Source: JALYUA01 sp038229875 (lineage in GTDB: Bacteria; Acidobacteriota; Thermoanaerobaculia; UBA5066; Gp7-AA6). Taken from it: a DNA stretch of 20,881 bases. The DNA is taken from assembly GCA_038229875.1 (NCBI GenBank), contig JBBROA010000075.1, positions 1-20,881 of the forward strand, in the 5' to 3' direction. The notes under the pieces are model-generated. The model saw only the letters and a program-made list of their open reading frames with translations. It did not search any database and was not told the origin of the DNA. The translations under genes and the position numbers were made by a program. Positions 14,680-20,881 of the stretch are shown here, one piece after another (position 1 is the stretch's first letter; each line of letters opens with the position of its first letter).

Positions 14680-14697
14680 CTAGAGCGCCGCCGCCAT
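14680..14697 (-). CDS. Five-codon upstream ORF (MAAAL) in the argG leader
   Basis: ATG at 14697 is preceded by the consensus Shine-Dalgarno AGGAGG (14712-14707) with a 9-base spacer. It encodes M-A-A-A-L and stops at TAG 14682-14680. The GGAGG can pair with CCTCC (14702-14698) around a 4-base loop, hiding the site and ending right at the ATG. The frame is the same as that of argG, whose ATG lies 30 bases further on. It has no Arg codons, so classical arginine-codon attenuation is unlikely. Confidence 0.45.
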   Translation of the reverse strand: MAAAL

Positions 14698-14734
14698 GGA
14701 GGAAATCCTCCTGGCGCGCGGACGCGGCGAAGCC

Positions 14735-14775
14735 AACCTCGCGAGGCGGGGGAAGGAGAGCGGAGCGGCGAGGTT
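14735..14775 (-). promoter_or_regulatory. Inverted repeat in the argG leader
   Basis: AACCTCGC (14735-14742) pairs perfectly with GCGAGGTT (14768-14775) across 25 bases. The first arm is also part of the palindrome CCTCGCGAGG (14737-14746), so two alternative hairpins are possible. It lies between the predicted argG promoter and the upstream ORF, where a leader switch would be expected. Function is inferred from position only. Confidence 0.35.
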
Positions 14776-14793
14776 CGCGTTCATCGGGCCGTT

Positions 14794-14822
14794 ACGTTGG
14801 GGCAACCGGGCGGGGTTGTCAA
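14794..14822 (-). promoter_or_regulatory. Probable promoter of the arginine operon
   Basis: A consensus -35 box TTGACA (14822-14817) is followed after 17 bases by CAACGT (14799-14794), a weak -10 that keeps the A at position 2 and the T at position 6. Transcription would start near 14787, giving a leader of about 138 bases before argG. The palindrome GGGAGCTCCC (14832-14841) sits 9 bases upstream of the -35 and could be an operator. No E. coli-type ARG box is seen. Confidence 0.5.
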
Positions 14823-14893
14823 GAATTTTTTGGGAGCTCCCGCGCAGGCCACCGGCGGGAAGGCTGACGGCTGACAGCCGAGAGCTGACAGCG

Positions 14894-16927
14894 TCACTGC
14901 TCGACGCACGGCTTCACCGTAATCGAGTTCTCCCAGTTGTCGCCCCGGCGCTGCTCCTGGACGCGGAACGCCTTCCGGAACGTCGAGCCCGCCGCGAGAG
15001 ATTTCGTGGTGCGGTAGATCTCGATCGAGCTTCCAATGTCGACCGCGGATGGGACGGAAAGGCCGGGAATCGCCTCGAACCCACCCCGCGTCGCCGGGGA
15101 GGACTCCTCCGCCCGCGACAGGCGGAACGTCTCGTCGCCGCCGTTGATGAAGCGCGCCGTGACCGTGAAATCCTGCCCCTCGACAGCCTCATCCGGATTC
15201 ATGCGGATCTGGATCGAGATCCGCCCGCTGTCGGGCCGCGCCGGTTTCAACGCGGTGCCGGAAAAACCGGCGGGAACTTCCTGGGTGGCGCCCTGCGCGA
15301 ACGCGGTGCGCCCGATTTCGGCGCAGAAGTGGATCTTCGGACGGTTGGGATTCGCGTCGGCCGCAACCGACGCTCCGGCAGGACGGGAGACCCGCGGCGG
15401 GTCGGGCGCTGAACGCCGGTCCCGCGGCGCTTCGGCCCGGCGCTCGGCGGGCCGGCCTGCGGGTGCGGGAACCGGCGCGGGAGCGTCCTCGGCCAGCGGA
15501 GGCGCGGCGGCGGGAGCGGGCGCGCCTGCGGAGGCGCCCGCCGGAACCGCCGTCGGCAGCACGGGGGCAGGGACGGCGGCGATCACGACGGCGGTCGGCG
15601 CGGGAGCGGGAACGCGAGCCGCGGCCTCGCTCCCGCTTCCGCTTTGGCTTTGGCTTTGGCTTTGGGACGCCCGGCGGTCCCGGTTCATCCACCCCGAGAC
15701 GACGATCCCCAGGACGACGAGGACCGCGGCGCCCACGGCGACGGCCGCATAGCCCGCGATCGAGGAGCGCTGGCGCGGCTCGCGTTCGAAATTCCTGGCG
15801 TCAGTGACGATGGTCTTCGCGAGCCCCGAAGCGTCGCCGGAGCCCGAAGGCGTCGCGTCGCTCCAGCCCGACAGCGTCTTCTGCACCTTGATGTCGGTGG
15901 CTTCGAGCGGGCGGATCGAGACCTCGGAGACGCGGAACTTCGACTGGAGCGACTTCTGGAGGCTAGCTCCTGCCGGGTTCTGCGCGGCGGCGGCGGCGCG
16001 CACGAACTCGATCGCGGTCTTGACGTACTCGCTGACCTCTTCCGCGTGCCGGGCGCCGACGTCCGCGGCGGGGAGCGTTTCGAGCGCCTTCGCAAACTCC
16101 TGGGCGCTCTGCCACCGGTCATCGGGATTTTTCTGGAGCGCACGGAGAAGAATCTCCCGGAGCGCGGGAGCGATTTTCCCGGCCGGATCGCTCTTCGAGA
16201 ACGGCATCGGCGGCTTCTGAAGTCGCGCCATGAGGATGTCCTGGAGGCTTCCGCCGCCGTAGGGACAGACCCCGGTGAGCGCCTCGTAGAGGACCACCGC
16301 GAACGAGAAGAGGTCGCTGCGGCCGTCGATCCCGGAGGAGCTCGCCTTCTTGGTGAGCTGCTCCGGCGAGGAATAGCGCAGCTTGCCGATGAACTCGTCC
16401 GCGGCGGTGAGCTGCTCCTGCTCCTCGGCGCGCGCGAGCTTTGCGATGCCGAGGTCGATCAGTTTCGCCTGGAGGGTCCCGTCCTCCTCCTGCATCATCA
16501 TGACGTTGTCCGGCGAGATGTCGCGATGGACGATCCCCTTCCGGTGCAGGTAGTCGAGCGCGGACAGAGACTGGCCGGCCAGGTGGAGCGCGAGCGGGAT
16601 CGGCAGCGGCCCGCAATTGCGGATCATGTCGCGCAGGTTGATGCCGTCGATGAACTCCATCACCATGAACGCCGTGCCTTCGTCGTCCACGAAGAAGTCG
16701 TAAAAGCCGACGATGTTGCCGTGTTTCAGGCGCGTTGCCATCTGCGCCTCGCGGAGGAAGCGTTTGCGCTGGTCGGCGCTCTCGGCCACCTCGGGACGCA
16801 TTACCTTGATGATGCGAATCTCGTCGAGCAGGCGGTGGCGGACCATGTAGATCGCGCCCATGCCGCCTTCGCGGATCTTGCCCAGAACTTCGTACTTGCC
16901 GTCGAACGATCCGGGAGTCGAGCTCAT
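14894..16927 (-). CDS. Transmembrane Ser/Thr protein kinase with an extracytoplasmic C-terminal domain
   Basis: The 677-residue protein is a PknB-like receptor kinase. The kinase domain spans about 12-285: Gly-rich loop GKIREGGMGAIY (16-27), K41, helix-C E60, catalytic loop HRDISPDN (134-141) with D136, DLG at 158-160 in place of DFG, and SPE at 187-189 in place of APE. The catalytic-loop Lys of most Ser/Thr kinases is Ser138 here. A juxtamembrane linker follows, then a single TM helix at 390-413. Next come an SQ repeat (421-428), a Pro/Ala-rich stalk (434-525) and a ~145-residue domain with many predicted strands (GQDFTVTARFINGGDETF) ending in PCVEQ. It lacks the PASTA repeats typical of PknB. 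Kinase activity is likely; the ligand and targets are unknown. Confidence 0.93.
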   Translation of the reverse strand: MSSTPGSFDGKYEVLGKIREGGMGAIYMVRHRLLDEIRIIKVMRPEVAESADQRKRFLREAQMATRLKHGNIVGFYDFFVDDEGTAFMVMEFIDGINLRDMIRNCGPLPIPLALHLAGQSLSALDYLHRKGIVHRDISPDNVMMMQEEDGTLQAKLIDLGIAKLARAEEQEQLTAADEFIGKLRYSSPEQLTKKASSSGIDGRSDLFSFAVVLYEALTGVCPYGGGSLQDILMARLQKPPMPFSKSDPAGKIAPALREILLRALQKNPDDRWQSAQEFAKALETLPAADVGARHAEEVSEYVKTAIEFVRAAAAAQNPAGASLQKSLQSKFRVSEVSIRPLEATDIKVQKTLSGWSDATPSGSGDASGLAKTIVTDARNFEREPRQRSSIAGYAAVAVGAAVLVVLGIVVSGWMNRDRRASQSQSQSQSGSGSEAAARVPAPAPTAVVIAAVPAPVLPTAVPAGASAGAPAPAAAPPLAEDAPAPVPAPAGRPAERRAEAPRDRRSAPDPPRVSRPAGASVAADANPNRPKIHFCAEIGRTAFAQGATQEVPAGFSGTALKPARPDSGRISIQIRMNPDEAVEGQDFTVTARFINGGDETFRLSRAEESSPATRGGFEAIPGLSVPSAVDIGSSIEIYRTTKSLAAGSTFRKAFRVQEQRRGDNWENSITVKPCVEQ
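15642..15665 (-). repeat. Hexanucleotide repeat, four units, inside the kinase gene
   Basis: CTTTGG is repeated four times on the plus strand (CCAAAG in the coding direction) and encodes alternating Ser-Gln just outside the membrane helix. Because the unit is six bases, changes in copy number keep the reading frame and would only lengthen or shorten the start of the stalk. Confidence 0.8.
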
Positions 16928-16993
16928 CCGCAGGCACCCCGCCCTGAATTCGTCAAATGTTCCGACAAATATACGCGACCACGCCGCGCGCGC

Positions 16994-17022
16994 TTGTCAT
17001 CACCGGGCCTTTGAATGAGAAT
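16994..17022 (+). promoter_or_regulatory. Probable promoter of the efflux operon
   Basis: TTGTCA (16994-16999) matches the -35 consensus at five of six positions. After exactly 17 bases comes GAGAAT (17017-17022), which matches the -10 at four of six. The transcript would start near 17029, about 40 bases before the permease start codon. It lies in the 139-bp divergent region. On the opposite strand a TATATT near 16970 could be part of the kinase promoter, but no matching -35 was found. Confidence 0.45.
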
Positions 17023-17066
17023 CGCCGCGAGAACCCGGAAATCCAACCCCGCGAACGGAGGCCCCA

Positions 17067-18299
17067 TTGCCCGGAGCGCACACCGCGTCCCCGCGGCCCG
17101 GCGATGTCGGACGCGCGCTCGAAGCCGCCGTCGAATCCCTCCGGGCGGACCGCGTCCGGACGCGCGCCGCTCTCGTGGCTCTCGCGCTGGCGATGGCCAT
17201 CGTCGTCTGCCTGACGACGCTCGTCGAGCGCGGACGCGCCGCGACGATCCAGTCCCTCGAGCGCGCGGGCCTGAAGAACCTCTACCTGGTCGCGCGCCCG
17301 GGCTCCGACGAGCGCGGGCTGGGCTTCGACGACGTCGATCGCCTGCGCGCGGTGCTGCCGGTCCGATCCGCGCTCGGGATCCGGACGTCGAAGCGCACGG
17401 TCCTGGCGGCCGGCGCGCCGTTCGACGCTCCGCTGTACGCGGTCTCCGGGCCGCTCTCCGCGTTTTTCCCGGCGCGAATCCGCGCGGGACGTCCCCTCGG
17501 CGAGCTCGATCTCGCCCGTAAGTCTCCGTACTGCGTCATCGGCAGCTCCGTGGCCCGCGCGGCCCGGCTCTCACCCTTCGTCGGGAGCGCGCTCGCGATC
17601 GGGACGCGAAGCTACGAGGTCGTCGGCGAGCTCGCGCCGGCCGAGGTCGAGGGCGCATCCGCGGGAGAGCTCCCTTCCTTCGACTGGAACCGCGCGGTGG
17701 TCGTGCCGCTCGGGGCGGAGCCGGAGCCCGCGGCGGAGCCGAACGGCCGCTACCCCCTGGACGTCGCGGTCCTCGCGTTCTCCTCCGCCGCGGAGGCGAG
17801 CGCGGCCGCAGACGCCGCACCGCGGATCGACCCCACTCGCTGCGGCCCGCAGGGCGCGATTCGCGTCGCCTCTCCGATCCAGACCCTGCGACAGTACCGC
17901 CAGGCGCGGAGCACGTTCGACCGCATCGTGTTCGTTGTCGGCCTGCTGACCGCGGCCTCCGCGATCCTCGGCATCTCGAACCTGCTTTCTGCCTCGGTGC
18001 TCGCGCGGCGCAAGGAAATCGGACTCCGGCGGGCCGTCGGCGCGAGAAGCCGCGACATCATTCTCCAGTTCCGGCTCGAGGCGACGCTCCTCGGGATACT
18101 GGGCGGAGGAGCGGGGCTTTTCGCCGGGTGGCTCATCGGCCTCGCGAGCGTCGACCGCTCGGCGGGAGGCTCGTCGCTTTCGCTCCTCACGTTTTCCATT
18201 CTGGCGATCTCGTGCGTCGCGGCCGGAGCGATCACGGGGATCCGGCCCTCCCGCCGCGCATCCCGCATCGATCCCGCCGCGGCGCTCCGGGAAGGCTGA
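17067..18299 (+). CDS. MacB-type ABC transporter permease (periplasmic core plus FtsX domain)
   Basis: The 410-residue protein is a four-helix MacB/LolC-type permease. TM1 is at about 34-52 and is followed by a ~230-residue periplasmic core. The C-terminal FtsX domain has TM2 at about 287-309, the cytoplasmic coupling segment RRKEIGLRRAVGARSRDI (314-331), TM3 at about 339-360 and TM4 at about 372-390. The tail PSRRASRIDPAAALRE matches the family's usual ending. No Walker motifs are present, so a separate ATPase is required; it is not in the window. The start is TTG at 17067, with GGAGG 5 bases upstream. It is the first gene of an operon with a TolC-like protein and a HlyD-like adaptor, which indicates a tripartite mechanotransmission exporter. 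Substrate unknown. Confidence 0.9.
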   Translation: MPGAHTASPRPGDVGRALEAAVESLRADRVRTRAALVALALAMAIVVCLTTLVERGRAATIQSLERAGLKNLYLVARPGSDERGLGFDDVDRLRAVLPVRSALGIRTSKRTVLAAGAPFDAPLYAVSGPLSAFFPARIRAGRPLGELDLARKSPYCVIGSSVARAARLSPFVGSALAIGTRSYEVVGELAPAEVEGASAGELPSFDWNRAVVVPLGAEPEPAAEPNGRYPLDVAVLAFSSAAEASAAADAAPRIDPTRCGPQGAIRVASPIQTLRQYRQARSTFDRIVFVVGLLTAASAILGISNLLSASVLARRKEIGLRRAVGARSRDIILQFRLEATLLGILGGGAGLFAGWLIGLASVDRSAGGSSLSLLTFSILAISCVAAGAITGIRPSRRASRIDPAAALREG

Positions 18300-18308
18300 G
18301 GCGCCGCG

Positions 18309-19760
18309 GTGACCGGCTCTCACGCCCGCCGCGGGCTTCGCGCGGCCGCCCTCGCCGCACTCGGCGCGCTTTCGGGGCTGCACGGCGCCGGCGCGCAGGA
18401 GCTGCCGCCGCCCGCGGCGATTCCCGTCCTCACGATCGGCGAGGCCCTGCGCGCCGCGCTGCAGCGCAACCCGGACCTCTTAAACGGCCAGGACGCGCTC
18501 CTCTCGACGCGGGTCGCCGAGCGGGGCGTCCTCGCCGGCTACCTTCCGCAGGCGGTGCCTTTCTTTCAGCTCGATCGCAGCCGAGACACGGGGGTTCGGA
18601 CGGAGACGTACGGCGTGACCGCGTCAGAGCAGTTCCCTTTCGGAACCCGGCTGGAAGCGGCGGCAAGCGTGAATAGGAATCCGGGCGACTTTCCGGACAA
18701 TCCGTATGTGTCCGACTACCGCCTGACGCTCACGCAGCCGCTTCTGGGCGGCGCAGATCCCGCGGTGACCCGCGAGCCGCTTCGTCAGGCGCGACGATCG
18801 ACTTCCGGACAGGAGCGCGCCGTCGAGGTGCTGAAGCGACGCTCGGTGATCGCGATCTACTCGGCGTATTTCGGCCTGGCGCGGCAGGAGGATGCGCTGC
18901 GGTTCGAGAGCGAGCGCGTCGAGCGCGCCCGCCGCCTGACCGAGTTCTCGCGGGCGCGATTCTCCTCCGGAAGCCTGTCGCGCCTGGACGTTCTCCGCGC
19001 GGAACAGCAGGAGGCGCTGGCGATCGTCACGAGGAACGACGCCGAGAATCTCGTCGAAGATTTCCGCGACGCGCTGCGGCGGGCCGCGGGCCTGGCGCCG
19101 GAACTGAAGTTCTCGATCGTCGCGCCCTCGGAGCTTCCCGAAGCCGCGGTCGAGATCGATCCCGCAACCGCGGCGGCCGAGATCGCCGACCGGCGCCCCG
19201 AGGCCCGCGAAGCGCGCGATGCCGTCGTGGACGCCGAATTCGCCGTGCGTATCGCGAAGAGCCTGGAGCTCCCCTCTCTCGACGGCGTCATGACGTACGA
19301 GGGCATCTCGACGAGCGCTTCGGCCGGGGACGCCCTGCGACCGCGCAATGCCGCGCTTCTCTTCGGCCTCAGGTCGCGGTACGGATTGAACTCGACGCTG
19401 CTGCACGCGCAGAGGCGCGAGGCGGAGATCGCGCTCGCGACGCGCAAGCGCAATTATCAGCTTTACGTCGACGACCTCGTCCGCGAAGTCCGCCGCGCCT
19501 ACCGGCGGCTCGACGCCCTCCGCCGCAACTGGGAGATCGCGGTGCAGAACATGCGCGCCGCACAGCTCCAGGTCGAGGTCGCGCAGTTGCGGTTCGAGAA
19601 GGGGTTGTCGGACAATTTCAACGTGGTCGACGCCGAAACCCTCTACAACTCCGCCCGGCTGTACGAGCTCGACTCGAGGTTCAATATTCTGCTCGCCCGG
19701 CTCGACTGCCTGTTTTCAGCGGGGCGGCTGGACGTTCTTCCGTTTCTGCAGCAGCCATGA
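18309..19760 (+). CDS. TolC-family outer-membrane efflux protein
   Basis: The 483-residue protein starts with GTG at 18309, nine bases after the permease stop, and has a signal peptide (residues 1-29, ending GAGAQ). Two outer-membrane-efflux repeats follow, roughly 40-240 and 245-475. They contain long helical segments (ERVERARRLTEFSRARFSSG and RAAQLQVEVAQLRFEKGL) and the family motif G-x-x-x-x-(F/L)-x-V-x-(D/A)-A-E-x-x, seen as GLSDNFNVVDAETLYNSARL. Such proteins form the trimeric channel across the outer membrane and periplasm. This indicates a Gram-negative envelope. The stop overlaps the adaptor's start as ATGA, implying coupled translation of channel and adaptor. Confidence 0.93.
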   Translation: MTGSHARRGLRAAALAALGALSGLHGAGAQELPPPAAIPVLTIGEALRAALQRNPDLLNGQDALLSTRVAERGVLAGYLPQAVPFFQLDRSRDTGVRTETYGVTASEQFPFGTRLEAAASVNRNPGDFPDNPYVSDYRLTLTQPLLGGADPAVTREPLRQARRSTSGQERAVEVLKRRSVIAIYSAYFGLARQEDALRFESERVERARRLTEFSRARFSSGSLSRLDVLRAEQQEALAIVTRNDAENLVEDFRDALRRAAGLAPELKFSIVAPSELPEAAVEIDPATAAAEIADRRPEAREARDAVVDAEFAVRIAKSLELPSLDGVMTYEGISTSASAGDALRPRNAALLFGLRSRYGLNSTLLHAQRREAEIALATRKRNYQLYVDDLVREVRRAYRRLDALRRNWEIAVQNMRAAQLQVEVAQLRFEKGLSDNFNVVDAETLYNSARLYELDSRFNILLARLDCLFSAGRLDVLPFLQQP

Positions 19761-20881
19761 GCGCCAGCGCCTCCCGCCCCCGCGCCCTTGCCGTCTTCCT
19801 CTCGACCTCCGTCCGGGGGGCGCGTCAGCGCCTGCAGCGCGTGCTGCGGCGACCGGTGCTGTCCGCCGCGGCGGTTGCCGCCGTCCTGCTCCTGGTGTGG
19901 GGCGCGGCGCGGCTCGCTGCCCGCGGGGGACCCGGCGACGCCGTGGTGCGGCGCGGCACACTCGAGCCATCCGTCGCGCTCGTCGGGTCACTCACGCCCG
20001 AGCGCTCCGATTCCTACGGGGCGCTCGTCCCCGGGGTGGAGCTCAAAATCCTGTGGCTCGCGCACGAGGGCGTGCTCGTGAAGGCGGGCGACTGTCTGAT
20101 CGAGTTCGATCCCGCTCCTTTTCAGAAGGACCTCGACACGGCGCGGGCGCGCGCCCGGGAGCTGTCGGGCGAAGCGGACCAGGCGCGGCTCGCGCGCGAC
20201 GCGGTCAAACTCAAGAACACCGCGGGGCTGCACGAGAAGACGAGCTCGGCCCAGGACTCGGCGCGCGACTTTGATGCGGTCGTGAACACGACCGCGCCGC
20301 TGACCGCGCAGGAATCCCTCCACGAGGTCGGGCAGCGCGAACGGGCGCTCGAGGAAGCGGAGACGCGCCTGGCGGGGCTCGAGAAGTTCGTCGCGCAGGG
20401 GTACATTTCCCAGGAGGAGTACCGCGCGGCGAAGACGCGGCGCGACCAGGCGGCCGCCGACCTGCAGCTTTCCCGGTCGCGGCACTCCGCGCTCGTGCAC
20501 CAGACGAACCCGGATCTGATCCGGCGAAAGTCCGAGGAAGCGCAAACCGGGAAGCTGCAGCTCGAGCTCGAGCAGCAGCGCTCCCGGGTGGAGCTCGGCC
20601 AGACCGATGCGGCGGCGCGGGTCGCGTCGGCCCGGCTGGAAGAGGCGCGTCGCCAGATGGCGGAGGCGGAGGCGAAGATCGCCGCGTGCACGGCCGTCGC
20701 GAAGGGGCCGGGCCTCGTGGTCCACAGCGAGGTGTACGAGAAGGACGGATCCCGCCGGAAGCTCCGGGTCGGCGACGCCGCGTGGGGAGGCACCACCGTC
20801 GTGACGCTGCCGGACCTTTCGCGGATGCTGGTCGAGGGGCGCGTGCCGGAGTCCGAGATCCACAAGCTTCTCCCCGGCCAG
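19757..20881 (+). CDS. HlyD/MacA-type periplasmic adaptor, partial (right edge)
   Basis: ATG at 19757 overlaps the TolC stop (ATGA), and the frame is open for 375 codons to the window end, so the C-terminus is missing. A basic cytoplasmic N-terminus leads into one TM helix at about 35-52 (SAAAVAAVLLLVWGAARL). The first half of the lipoyl-like domain follows (GALVPGVELKILWLAHEGVLVKAGD split around 88-112, with IEFDP at 115-119). A long coiled-coil hairpin spans about 121-310 (repeated Glu/Arg/Ala heptads). The second half and a beta-barrel begin around 325 (VVHSEVY, LVEGRVPESEI). It should link the inner-membrane permease to the TolC channel. The domain order is that of membrane fusion proteins; the exact subgroup is unclear. 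Confidence 0.9.
   Translation, partial: MSASASRPRALAVFLSTSVRGARQRLQRVLRRPVLSAAAVAAVLLLVWGAARLAARGGPGDAVVRRGTLEPSVALVGSLTPERSDSYGALVPGVELKILWLAHEGVLVKAGDCLIEFDPAPFQKDLDTARARARELSGEADQARLARDAVKLKNTAGLHEKTSSAQDSARDFDAVVNTTAPLTAQESLHEVGQRERALEEAETRLAGLEKFVAQGYISQEEYRAAKTRRDQAAADLQLSRSRHSALVHQTNPDLIRRKSEEAQTGKLQLELEQQRSRVELGQTDAAARVASARLEEARRQMAEAEAKIAACTAVAKGPGLVVHSEVYEKDGSRRKLRVGDAAWGGTTVVTLPDLSRMLVEGRVPESEIHKLLPGQ

Noticed and set aside
14832..14841. GGGAGCTCCC next to a run of six A/T as an intrinsic terminator
   Set aside because: The T-run is on the wrong side for the minus-strand kinase transcript. The short palindrome adjoins the argG -35 box and is better read as a possible operator.
15644..17014. 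456-codon plus-strand frame opposite the kinase
   Set aside because: Shadow of the kinase gene, with no motifs.

Overview
The window is GC-rich, densely packed bacterial DNA. The best guess at a host is an Acidobacteriota-like or related uncultured Gram-negative lineage: there is a TolC-type outer-membrane protein, a PknB-like receptor kinase, a secreted M13 metallopeptidase, and a Bacteroidetes-style arginine pathway in a high-GC genome. The phylum is an inference from gene content. No rRNA, tRNA, CRISPR array or insertion sequence was seen.

Left part (1-5469, all minus strand): the 5' end of an unknown gene cut by the window edge, a secreted M13 (neprilysin-like) metallopeptidase, two nested hairpins, a DUF1905 protein, a two-helix membrane microprotein of 57 residues, a zinc-ribbon/DUF2007 protein fused through a membrane segment to an EreA/ChaN-like domain, a 389-bp gene-poor gap, and a zinc-ribbon protein of unknown function.

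Centre (5369-14649, minus strand): a near-complete arginine operon in the order argG, P-loop protein, argC, argD, argF', argB, argE, argH, then a small two-TM membrane protein. Almost every junction is a 4-base NTGA stop/start overlap. Between argC and argD this forces a CTG start for argD. The one exception, argB-argE, carries four copies of a 15-base unit that repeats the end of argB and creates short chained mini-ORFs. The transcarbamylase belongs to the N-acetyl/N-succinyl-ornithine class. It has Ala where acetylornithine enzymes have the specificity-determining Glu, and Val where they have the carboxylated Lys. The operon therefore probably runs on N-succinyl (or other non-acetyl) intermediates, as in Bacteroides. 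No N-acylglutamate synthase of a known type is present. An uncharacterised dethiobiotin-synthetase-like P-loop protein sits between argG and argC and is a candidate for that or another missing step. Upstream of argG lie a consensus -35 box, a hairpin-forming leader and a five-codon upstream ORF with a strong but sequestered ribosome binding site, in frame with argG across an amber codon.

Right part (14894-20881): a transmembrane Ser/Thr kinase with an unusual extracytoplasmic C-terminal domain (minus strand), diverging from a plus-strand efflux operon. That operon encodes a MacB-type permease lacking its ATPase domain, a TolC-family outer-membrane protein and a HlyD/MacA-type adaptor cut by the window end. 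The ATPase is expected just beyond the window.
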